From NCBI GenBank assembly GCA_964407165.1, contig CAYOUJ010000003.1, positions 24,902 through 88,901 of the forward strand: 64,000 nt of DNA, read 5' to 3'. Made by a program: the position numbers and the translations under genes. Origin of the DNA: CAZPKH01 sp964407165 (lineage in GTDB: Bacteria > Bacteroidota > Bacteroidia > Bacteroidales > Muribaculaceae). The notes under the pieces were generated by a model. It did no database searches and was not told the DNA's origin. It was given only the letters and a program-made list of their open reading frames with translations. Below are positions 17,028 to 23,422 of this stretch, one piece after another (positions within the stretch are counted from its first letter, which is position 1; each line of letters begins with the position of its first letter).

Positions 17028-17162
17028 ATGCCACATAGGTTTGGGAAGCCGCTACCCAAGGGCAACGACAAGCCTGCCGGATGCTTCGAGGGGTGCATGG
17101 GTATTGTCGTGTTCATGGCAATCCTATACTTCCTGATTGCCATACTTGTGGGGCTACTGTAG
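17016..17162 (+). CDS. Small single-helix membrane protein (48 residues)
   Basis: The frame encodes MGSIMPHRFGKPLPKGNDKP, then a cysteine pair (CFEGC) and a hydrophobic helix (MGIVVFMAILYFLIAIL) up to the TAG at 17160-17162. A promoter with TACCTTTG lies 19 bp before the ATG, inside the duplicated 92-bp segment. The arrangement of basic N-terminus, helix and no other domain is typical of small regulatory or stress membrane proteins, but no family is recognised. It overlaps the 3' end of the opposite-strand gene by 9 bp. Confidence 0.6.
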   Translation: MGSIMPHRFGKPLPKGNDKPAGCFEGCMGIVVFMAILYFLIAILVGLL

Positions 17163-17648
17163 GGGTTTTGACAGGCGGATGCCCGGACGGACGTGGAGCG
17201 TAGCGACGGCCACAAGGTTTAACGAAGGTGACTCGTAGTGCAAGTGGTAGTGCTCGGGCGCGAGAAAGTCGAGTGTGAAGGTGGCCGCATCGACCGGCCA
17301 GAGATCTTCTGCAGTTGATGTGACGTCGGCACGTCGGCGTGGCATGGATATACGCTCTTTTATGCTGATGTCGAAGCCTTTGACCTCAATGGCAAGGCTG
17401 ACGGCGCAACGTCCGTCGAGGTCACGGAGGCCACGGCGGACGAGAATTACGGTATTGTCAGGGTTGACCGTCAACTCGATGCGCTGCTCGTCACCGCGGA
17501 CACCAGAGTCGGTGAGGTCTCCCGCCAGCAGATGCTGCACGACGGGACCCCGACCGGCGGGACGTGCCGAAAATGCGACAATCGCCGCTGCGACTATCAC
17601 GGCAACGACATAAAACTCTACAGATGTGAGAAATGAGCAAAGCACCAT
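17154..17648 (-). CDS. Hypothetical secreted or membrane-anchored protein
   Basis: A 164-residue protein with an N-terminal hydrophobic segment (VEFYVVAVIVAAAIVAFSA) acting as signal or anchor, followed by a beta-rich domain. The latter includes RIELTVNPDNTVILVRRGL and ATFTLDFLAPEHYHLHYE. It follows the gene at 17653-17976 by only 4 bp and so is in the same operon. The family is not recognised. Confidence 0.65.
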   Translation of the reverse strand: MVLCSFLTSVEFYVVAVIVAAAIVAFSARPAGRGPVVQHLLAGDLTDSGVRGDEQRIELTVNPDNTVILVRRGLRDLDGRCAVSLAIEVKGFDISIKERISMPRRRADVTSTAEDLWPVDAATFTLDFLAPEHYHLHYESPSLNLVAVATLHVRPGIRLSKPLQ

Positions 17649-17652
17649 AAGT

Positions 17653-17976
17653 TCATATTACGATGCGACGCGTTACGGAGCCGACCTTAAGGATATAAAT
17701 ACCCTTGGCTTTCAGGCGGAATCGATAGTTGCCGGGGGTAAGGGTCGACTGGACAACGGTCTGGCCGAGGATGGTGAAGACCTTGACCTGGACAGAGTGT
17801 GAGCAGGAGATGTACAGATAACCGTCGCGGGTGGTGAAGTCGACACCCTCTGTATCGATGCGCTCTGTCAGGGCGGGCGCACGCTGTATCTCCTCCCATG
17901 TGGCCGAGTATGCCACGGGGAGCGAGAGCACGGTGAGCGCCAGGAGTGATATTATGAGCCGTTGGAGGCGTTTCAT
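17653..17976 (-). CDS. Small secreted protein with T9SS-like C-terminal domain
   Basis: A 107-residue protein starting at the ATG at 17976 (MKRLQRLIISLLALTVLSLP). The start is set by a consensus promoter at 17987-18018 that puts transcription about 4 nt upstream. After a signal peptide, most of the protein resembles a type A T9SS sorting domain: VKVFTILGQTVVQSTLTPGN, then GIYILKVGSVTRRIVI at the end. Such domains normally follow a large cargo; here almost nothing precedes it, so it may be a remnant or a minimal surface protein. It begins a two-gene operon. Confidence 0.7.
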   Translation of the reverse strand: MKRLQRLIISLLALTVLSLPVAYSATWEEIQRAPALTERIDTEGVDFTTRDGYLYISCSHSVQVKVFTILGQTVVQSTLTPGNYRFRLKAKGIYILKVGSVTRRIVI

Positions 17977-17986
17977 TTTGATAGCA

Positions 17987-18018
17987 CAAAAGTAGGCATT
18001 TTTTGTCAAACGCGCAAA
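17987..18018 (-). promoter_or_regulatory. Promoter of the 17976-to-17154 operon
   Basis: On the minus strand TTTG (18015-18018), a 20-bp spacer and TACTTTTG (17987-17994) match consensus. The leader before the ATG at 17976 is only a few nucleotides. Confidence 0.7.
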
Positions 18019-18199
18019 TAGTGTCAGAGAAAAGCGTCGAAAAAGGGTCAAAATGCCAGTGTCTCAATATGGGCAAACCACCGGATTTGCCATAATTGTA
18101 TTTATATTTTTAAGTTAACATTCTGATGTTATTTCACTAAATATCTGTTAATTGAAATCAGATATAAGCACATGATGAGTTATATTGCTTCTCAAAGTG

Positions 18200-18231
18200 C
18201 TTGCACGCCGTTGCAGGATGGTCTATCTTTG
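18200..18231 (+). promoter_or_regulatory. Promoter of the candidate small RNA
   Basis: CTTG (18200-18203), a 20-bp spacer and TATCTTTG (18224-18231) resemble the Bacteroidetes consensus. No convincing coding sequence follows on this strand before the terminator at 18387. Confidence 0.55.
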
Positions 18232-18236
18232 CAACG

Positions 18237-18418
18237 TCGAAAGACAAAGAGTTCTGAAAATTCTGCAAGAAAACATAACAATAGGTTTTACATTAAACAT
18301 TTCAGGGATTACATTGTTTTAGGTATAAAGGTTAAGTTAAATGTAGGTATAAGAAAAGATGTTTTTAATGTTAGTTTGATCATAGGTGACCGCTTCGTGA
18401 GAAGCGGTCATTTATGTT
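18237..18418 (+). ncRNA. Candidate small RNA, about 180 nt
   Basis: The region lies between a consensus-like promoter (18200-18231) and a strong hairpin (18387-18410), in a 520-bp spacer between minus-strand genes. It is AT-rich, unlike the surrounding genes, and contains the repeated word AGGTATAA. The only overlapping frame (18172-18468) starts before the predicted transcript, reads through the terminator and has no recognisable features. It could be a trans-acting sRNA or an unrecognised known RNA. Confidence 0.45.
18387..18410 (+). terminator. Terminator hairpin of the candidate sRNA
   Basis: TGACCGCTTC pairs with GAAGCGGTCA around a GTGA tetraloop (a 10-bp perfect stem), followed by the T-rich TTTATGTTAT. 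Confidence 0.75.
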
Positions 18419-18496
18419 ATATGCACTCTCGGGCGCGGCATAAAATGCCGCGCGCAGTCATTGGTTAGAGGGGGAAACAGCCACAGGAGACGCAGA

Positions 18497-20074
18497 TTAT
18501 GGGAGGTCGAGGCGGAGAATGTCTTCCTCGAAGGTGTCGCGGGAGATGGCGGCGGCGCGGAAGCGGTTGCGATAGGTGTAGATGGTGTTGACGGAGACTC
18601 CGAGGAATGAGGCCATGCGCTGGCTGTCCTCGAAGCCCATGCGCATGGAGGCGAGGATTCGCTGCTCGGTGGTGAGCGGCGTGTCAGGCTCGGGCACAGA
18701 TATCTGTTTGTCAGCAGCAAACAGTTTGTTAACATCCTGGAAGAATGTGGGGTAGATGTTCATGAACGCCTGGTCGTAGAGCTCGTAGTAGACGCGTGTC
18801 TGCTCGTTGCGGAACTGGCCGGAGGAGAGAATCTTTAGCACATCGGCGTTCTGCGAGGCTTTGAGCTTGCGAATGAGCATCTTAGAGAAGCTGTCGAAGC
18901 TCTCGATGCGCGCCCAGGCCATGTTGAGGAACTCGCGTATAAAGGTGTCTTTGACGGCGTTTGACTGCAGGAGCGACTGCCGCATGGCCTGCAGGGAGTT
19001 GCGCTCGCGACGCAGGCGCAGCATAACCACGATGATGGCTGCGAGGGCGAGGGCGAAGGCCACGGCGAGGAGGAACATGAACTGCGTCTTGTGGTGCTCG
19101 CGCGAAGTCTGTGCGTCGGCGATGATGGGCAGGGAGCGCGCGGCCTCGAGGGTGCGCTGTGCGGCGCCGCTGCGCGCGGCATTGTTTGCCGAGCGCGTAA
19201 GAAACTGATATGCAAGGTCTACCTCGCCCTGCTTGTAGAGTTCCTCGCCGAGCTTGAGCAGTGCCGTTTCCTCGCGACGGCCGAGCAGTGCGTCGGAGAG
19301 CGCGGCCTGCACGAGATAGTATATCGACTCATCCTCCTGCTCTATACCATAATAATAATAGCTCAACACGATGGCCATACGTGCATAATACGGGTCGGTA
19401 ACAGGCATTGCATCAAGTGCTTCGGCGAGATTGGCGACAGCGCCGACGCGGTCAGAGCCGGACATGAACGAGCGAATAGCGGTATAGTAAAGGTGCTCTG
19501 ATGAGGCTGGGATGGCATATCGTATGACGGAGTCCGACATCTCGAAGGCACGTTTGAAATAACCGGTAGCCAGCTGCTTGTCAGTGTAATACGGTATGAT
19601 GAAGTAGAACATGCGCGATGCCTCGGTGAAGTAGTCGTAGCGGTTTTCGGGGTATACGTCGTCATATTTGATGGCTTCGAAGGTCTGCACGGCCTCGCGG
19701 ACGGCGCCGGAGAGGGGCAACACCGACATCTCGCCGAGGGTGAAGCGCTGGACACGCACGGAGTCGCCGGCGGCACGCGCCTCGTCGATGCCAAGGCGGA
19801 AATAAACGAGAGCAGAGTCGGCCTGGAAGTCGTAATACCGGCGGGCGATGTCGTCAATCATCACGAGGCGTCGCGCGGGTTCTGTGGTGGCGGCAAGCTC
19901 GCTGCATACCGAGTCGATGGAGGCCTGACGAGCGTTCACATAGTAGTCTTCGCGCGCGAGCGTCTGCTTGAGCGTGGTCAGAGCCTTGCGCCAGTCGTGT
20001 GTCGAGGTGACGGCGGCGTGTGTCGGAATGGCTGACAGTAAGGAGATTGTCAGAAGGTTAAGCAGAAAGCGCAT
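18497..20074 (-). CDS. DUF6377-type TPR/transmembrane/HTH regulator
   Basis: A 525-residue protein with a signal peptide (MRFLLNLLTISLLSAIPTHA), an all-helical TPR-like periplasmic region (about 25-325), one transmembrane segment (FMFLLAVAFALALAAIIVVML, near 330-350), a coiled region and a C-terminal LuxR-like HTH (LTTEQRILASMRMGFEDSQR, then SVNTIYTYRNRFRAA). This architecture is that of DUF6377 regulators, which are common in Bacteroidetes. It resembles a one-component sensor joining a periplasmic signal to cytoplasmic DNA binding. Neither ligand nor target is evident. It has its own promoter (20134-20163). Confidence 0.85.
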   Translation of the reverse strand: MRFLLNLLTISLLSAIPTHAAVTSTHDWRKALTTLKQTLAREDYYVNARQASIDSVCSELAATTEPARRLVMIDDIARRYYDFQADSALVYFRLGIDEARAAGDSVRVQRFTLGEMSVLPLSGAVREAVQTFEAIKYDDVYPENRYDYFTEASRMFYFIIPYYTDKQLATGYFKRAFEMSDSVIRYAIPASSEHLYYTAIRSFMSGSDRVGAVANLAEALDAMPVTDPYYARMAIVLSYYYYGIEQEDESIYYLVQAALSDALLGRREETALLKLGEELYKQGEVDLAYQFLTRSANNAARSGAAQRTLEAARSLPIIADAQTSREHHKTQFMFLLAVAFALALAAIIVVMLRLRRERNSLQAMRQSLLQSNAVKDTFIREFLNMAWARIESFDSFSKMLIRKLKASQNADVLKILSSGQFRNEQTRVYYELYDQAFMNIYPTFFQDVNKLFAADKQISVPEPDTPLTTEQRILASMRMGFEDSQRMASFLGVSVNTIYTYRNRFRAAAISRDTFEEDILRLDLP

Positions 20075-20133
20075 ATTGCACAGGTTGCCTCGTAGGTATA
20101 GATGCTGGTGGTATAGATTGTCGTTTGTGAGTG

Positions 20134-20163
20134 CAAAGATAGTGATTTTAGGTGAAAAACCAA
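20134..20163 (-). promoter_or_regulatory. Promoter of the DUF6377 gene
   Basis: On the minus strand TATCTTTG (20134-20141) is preceded by a TTG-type -33 element at 20160-20163, with a spacer of 18-19 bp. The leader is about 50-60 nt. Confidence 0.55.
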
Positions 20164-20230
20164 CGAAAAGCGTAAAAAAATTGCCTCGGCAAAGAATATT
20201 CGCGGCCCGAACGTTGTTATAATAATAGCG

Positions 20231-21145
20231 ATGAAAAATTCTGCGAAAGGATACATATTCGGAGCGGTGTCGGCCGTCAGCTACGGCACCAACCCGCTGT
20301 TCGCCGTGCCGCTTTACGCGCTCGGCCTGATGGTTGCATCGGTGCTGGTCTACCGCTATACCATTGCTACGGTGATAATTGCGGGGATGATGATAGCGCG
20401 GCGGGAGTCGTTCCGTCTCACGTGGATAGAGGCGCTGCAGCTGCTATTGATGGGCGTGCTGTTCGCGCTGTCGTCGGTGGCCCTGTTCGGGTCGTACCAG
20501 TGCATGGACGTGGGGCTTGCGTCGACACTTCTATTTGTGCAGCCGGTGTTCATCGCCATTATCCTGCGGGTGTTTTTCAAGGAGCGCATCTCGCTGTCAA
20601 CCATCTGTTCGATAGCCGTCTGCATGGCGGGCATCGGGCTTCTGTGCAATCCCGGCGAGGGCGCCAACGTGTCGCTCAAGGGTGTCGGATTGGTGATGGT
20701 GTCGGCGGTGTCTTACGGCATCTATATGGTATTAGTCAACAAGACGCGCGTACGGCATCTGTCGGGACTTAAGATCACGTTCTACTCGCTGCTGTTCGGC
20801 CAGCTGGTCTTGGCGTGTGCCACCAATTGCCACACGGCCCTGCAGCCCATCCCCTCGGGGTGGCTGTCGTGGGGATGTCTGCTCGGACTGTCGCTAATAC
20901 CGACCATAGTGTCGCTCGTGACCGTTGCCATCTGCATCAAGTACGTCGGCTCGGTCACAGCGGCTGTACTCGGCGCCCTGGAGCCGGTGACGGGCATCAT
21001 CGTCGGCGCGGGCCTGTTCGGCGAGGTGCTGACCCTGCGCGCCATCGGCGGCATCATCTTGATATTGGCCTCGGTGGTCTGGCTGATATTGTCTCAGAAC
21101 CAGAAGAGCCACCGTGCCCGCGGCACCGCCCCCACCACCGAGTAA
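20231..21145 (+). CDS. EamA/DMT-family permease
   Basis: A 304-residue inner-membrane transporter with about ten hydrophobic helices in two EamA halves. The first half starts KGYIFGAVSAVSYGTNPLFA. The second starts LKGVGLVMVSAVSYGIYMVL, repeating the same pattern, and includes GSVTAAVLGALEPVTGIIVG, a landmark of the family. Members export amino acids or other small metabolites; the substrate is not predictable. The gene is monocistronic, divergent from the DUF6377 gene and followed by a 40-bp repeat array. Confidence 0.9.
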   Translation: MKNSAKGYIFGAVSAVSYGTNPLFAVPLYALGLMVASVLVYRYTIATVIIAGMMIARRESFRLTWIEALQLLLMGVLFALSSVALFGSYQCMDVGLASTLLFVQPVFIAIILRVFFKERISLSTICSIAVCMAGIGLLCNPGEGANVSLKGVGLVMVSAVSYGIYMVLVNKTRVRHLSGLKITFYSLLFGQLVLACATNCHTALQPIPSGWLSWGCLLGLSLIPTIVSLVTVAICIKYVGSVTAAVLGALEPVTGIIVGAGLFGEVLTLRAIGGIILILASVVWLILSQNQKSHRARGTAPTTE

Positions 21146-21158
21146 GCATTTAGTTTAT

Positions 21159-21372
21159 CAACTTATAATGACAAAACCAAGCAAAAATGTGGGATTTTGT
21201 CATTATAAGTGCAACTTTGGGCAAAAATGTGGGATTTTGTCATTATAAGTGCAACTTCATGCAAAAATGTCGGATTTTGTCATTATAAGTGCAACTTTAT
21301 GCAAAAATGTCGGATTTTGTCATTATAAGTGCAACTTTATGCAAAAATGTCGGATTTTGTCATTATAAGTTG
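21159..21372 (+). repeat. 40-bp tandem array (4.8 copies) bounded by inverted ends
   Basis: Units begin at 21181, 21221, 21261, 21301 and 21341 (partial). Each contains GCAAAAATGT, then GGATTTTGTCATTATAAGTG and CAACTTT. The array is preceded at 21159-21176 by CAACTTATAATGACAAAA, the exact complement of its last 18 bases (21355-21372). The whole therefore folds as a hairpin with repeat-built arms. There are no CRISPR-like unique spacers. Confidence 0.9.
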
Positions 21373-21380
21373 AGGGGGGC

Positions 21381-21420
21381 AAAAAAGCAGCGGGCGACGC
21401 ATCGCTGCGCAACCCGCTGC
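21381..21420 (-). terminator. Terminator of the thioredoxin-like operon
   Basis: Read on the minus strand, GCAGCGGG (21413-21420) pairs with CCCGCTGC (21387-21394) and is followed by TTTTTT (21381-21386), a classical intrinsic terminator downstream of 21447. Confidence 0.8.
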
Positions 21421-21446
21421 ATGTCAAGAGGGTGTGTGCGTCTTTG

Positions 21447-21872
21447 TTAGTTGTTCCATTGGTTGAGGGTCCACACCATGGCGTCGCGGAGTTTGGTGTA
21501 GGAGATGTTGCTGGGCTCGCCCCTCCATTTGTAATTCGTGGGGTCGTCGGGGTCGAACCAGTAGATGAAGTAGGTGCAGGGTATGCAGGGGACGCCGTAG
21601 TCGGCCACCCACTCCTCCTCCGTGTCGACGTCGGCCCAGAAGAAGTATGCGCGGTCGCCGTACTCGTTGAAGAGGCGTCGCACCTTGGGCTCGAAGTCGG
21701 CGGAGGCGGCGCACCAGTCGGCGTAGAAGACAATGACGTGAGGGCAGTCGTGGGGCATCTCTTTCCAGTCATCATAATAGATGTCGGGGATGTAGTCCTG
21801 GCGCTGCGCTGCGGCGGCCAGGGCCGAGCACATGATGACGAGGAACATTACAGAGCGAAGGAAGTGTTTCAT
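21447..21872 (-). CDS. Thioredoxin-fold secreted protein lacking the second cysteine
   Basis: A 141-residue protein with a signal peptide (MKHFLRSVMFLVIMCSALAAAA) and a thioredoxin-like core: HVIVFYADWCAASADFEPKV. The usual WCGPC or WCxxC site is WCAAS, leaving one cysteine, so dithiol oxidoreduction is unlikely. The cis-proline region appears as YGVPCIPCTYFIYW. It is the second gene of an operon after the secreted protein at 21890-22771 (17-bp gap) and is followed by an intrinsic terminator. It might be a periplasmic partner or chaperone of that protein. Confidence 0.78.
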   Translation of the reverse strand: MKHFLRSVMFLVIMCSALAAAAQRQDYIPDIYYDDWKEMPHDCPHVIVFYADWCAASADFEPKVRRLFNEYGDRAYFFWADVDTEEEWVADYGVPCIPCTYFIYWFDPDDPTNYKWRGEPSNISYTKLRDAMVWTLNQWNN

Positions 21873-21889
21873 AGCGAGGGGATTTATCG

Positions 21890-22771
21890 TTAGTATCGGG
21901 GGGTCTTGTGCTGCCAGAGCTTGAAGGAGACGCCGACGTGGAGGTCCCAGATAAACTTGCCGTCCTTCTCTTTGGTGTCGCCAAGGCCGAGGCCGCCGCC
22001 ACCGAAGACACCGAAGCGCTTGGCGTCGCCGAAGTAATACTCATATTCCAAGTCTACAAGCAGGCCGTAATTCTTGATGACGGGCGTTTCTCCAAAGAGG
22101 ATGTTCATGTTGAAGTCGTGGTTCCCCTCGCCGATACGGTAGCCGAGGCCGACGTTCCACGCCGTCTTGTCGCTGTTGCGCAGGTCAAAGAAGATGTCCT
22201 TGCCGATGCTTGCGAGTATTACCAAGCCGCCTTGGCCGCCGATTGACCATTTGAGGCGTGCGAACTCGCCGGAGAATCGGCTCATGCCGACACCGAAAGC
22301 GATGCAGGGATAGCCGTCGGCCTCATAGCTCATCAGGCCGATTGCGCCGTTGGTGACCCCCTCGCCTATGCCCGTGCCGACACTGCGGCCTATGTCACCG
22401 GCGACTGAGCCGGTGGAGGAGTTGTCGGAAGAGGAGGAAGATGAGGAGGATGAACTGCTTGAAGAGGAGTGGGTGCCGGTGATCTCGTAATAGTGGTGGA
22501 CATACGACTTGGAGCCGGTGCTCACTTCTCGGCTCTGGTAGTAGATGCAGCGGTTGCCGGAGCAGTCGGTGATGGAGGATGCGTTGGGGATGCGCGTGGT
22601 GGTGGTGTAGCTGCGCCGGTCGATGCGGATGGTGCCACCGCCGTTGATCTTGACGTATACCGGCAGGCATACGCGTGATGAGATGGTGAAGGTGGTTCCG
22701 TCGAACTCGTTTTTGGCCATGGCCGTGGCGACGGTGAGGGCCAACAGAATGAGAGTAAGAAGTTTTTTCAT
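21890..22771 (-). CDS. Outer-membrane or secreted protein with poly-serine linker
   Basis: A 293-residue protein starting at the ATG at 22771 (MKKLLTLILLALTVATAMA), which gives a signal peptide. Longer in-frame starts lie inside the structured RNA leader. The N-terminal domain (about 20-115) is followed by an uninterrupted serine tract and a glycine/aromatic-rich beta-strand region. The latter ends in FIWDLHVGVSFKLW, like a small outer-membrane barrel. I do not recognise the family. Its expression is probably shaped by the RNA at 22826-23146. Confidence 0.7.
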   Translation of the reverse strand: MKKLLTLILLALTVATAMAKNEFDGTTFTISSRVCLPVYVKINGGGTIRIDRRSYTTTTRIPNASSITDCSGNRCIYYQSREVSTGSKSYVHHYYEITGTHSSSSSSSSSSSSSSDNSSTGSVAGDIGRSVGTGIGEGVTNGAIGLMSYEADGYPCIAFGVGMSRFSGEFARLKWSIGGQGGLVILASIGKDIFFDLRNSDKTAWNVGLGYRIGEGNHDFNMNILFGETPVIKNYGLLVDLEYEYYFGDAKRFGVFGGGGLGLGDTKEKDGKFIWDLHVGVSFKLWQHKTPRY

Positions 22772-22825
22772 GATAGAGGGGTGTGTGCCCTTAGCTTCCC
22801 GAACAAGGCAAATGACTGGTTTACA

Positions 22826-23146
22826 AACAAAAACGTGGGAAACTTCATCCTGCTGTTTCCTCGTCCGAAGGCCGTGAGAAGTGCCCTGATTGCCGTGGAA
22901 AAAGCAGTATGAAGCCCACGTTAGATTATTTGACCCCAAAGGCCGGGCCGCATGTCTGCGACCGGCCCGGGGAGGTATAACCTACCCTGAACGTCATCTA
23001 CTGCGCTGTCTTCCGGCAATGTTTTCGAAAATTTCTCACGTTTTCGGGACGAAAAGACAATGCTGGGGATAAACGTTTTATCCTATGAGTTGTACGCCGG
23101 CAACCGGTATGCCGACGCTATGGAGAGGTCACTCTTGACCTGTCTC
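22826..23146 (-). ncRNA. Long structured leader/ncRNA, copy A
   Basis: Transcribed on the minus strand from a promoter at 23153-23186 to a terminator-like stem (AACGTGGG/CCCACGTT followed by TTTTTGTTTG). It shares several blocks with 43741-44084. These are a GATAAA/TTTATC hairpin, TGTCTT paired with AAGACA, GCGCAG, TCAGGG, TAATCTAACGTGGGCT, CTGCT and TTTCCCACGTTTTT. The terminator end is 55 nt before the ATG at 22771, so it looks like a leader with built-in termination. I could not match it to RNase P, tmRNA, 6S or a known riboswitch. Confidence 0.65.
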
Positions 23147-23152
23147 ACGATG

Positions 23153-23186
23153 CAAAGTTAAGAAACATTTTCCAAAAATAACCAAA
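23153..23186 (-). promoter_or_regulatory. Promoter of structured RNA copy A
   Basis: On the minus strand TAACTTTG (23153-23160) is preceded by TTTG at 23183-23186 across 22 bp, slightly longer than usual. Confidence 0.6.
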
Positions 23187-23265
23187 AAATCTGAATTTTA
23201 TGCCAAAATATGCGGATTTAGGAATGAAATCCCGCATTTTGCCGCCCGAAACCACCCTTTGTGAC

Positions 23266-23326
23266 TTTTCGAATTATAATTCGGAAAATTACAAGAATTT
23301 GGGAGTTTTCGAATTATAATTCGGAA
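23266..23326. repeat. Two copies of a palindrome centred on GAATTATAATTC
   Basis: TTTTCGAATTATAATTCGGA occurs at 23266 and again at 23306. Each is itself near-palindromic, and the pair is arranged as a larger imperfect inverted repeat. There is no gene here; it could be a paired operator or a repeat relic. Confidence 0.7.
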
Positions 23327-23341
23327 AGTCAAAATTACATA

Positions 23342-23416
23342 TACAATCCGCGAATTACAAAGAATTTTTAAGAATTAAGGGGAGTTCTAAAAATTCTTTG
23401 TAATTCGCGGATTGTA
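23342..23416. terminator. Perfect 29-bp hairpin downstream of the helicase gene
   Basis: The 29 bases 23342-23370 are the exact complement of 23388-23416, with a 17-nt loop. The loop and right arm contain GGGGAGTTCTAAAAATT (23379-23395), identical to the ends of the MITE-like elements. Because it lies 7 bp beyond the stop codon at 23423, it can act as the helicase terminator. Confidence 0.7.
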
Positions 23417-23422
23417 GGAGGG

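Noticed and set aside
18172..18468. 98-codon plus-strand frame
   Set aside because: It starts before the predicted promoter, runs through a terminator hairpin and shows no domain or signal.
22826..23146. RNase P RNA, tmRNA or a cobalamin riboswitch
   Set aside because: The hallmark conserved blocks of those families were not found, and the segment GGAAGACAGCGCAG is only superficially like a B12 box. Two copies per window also argue against RNase P and tmRNA.
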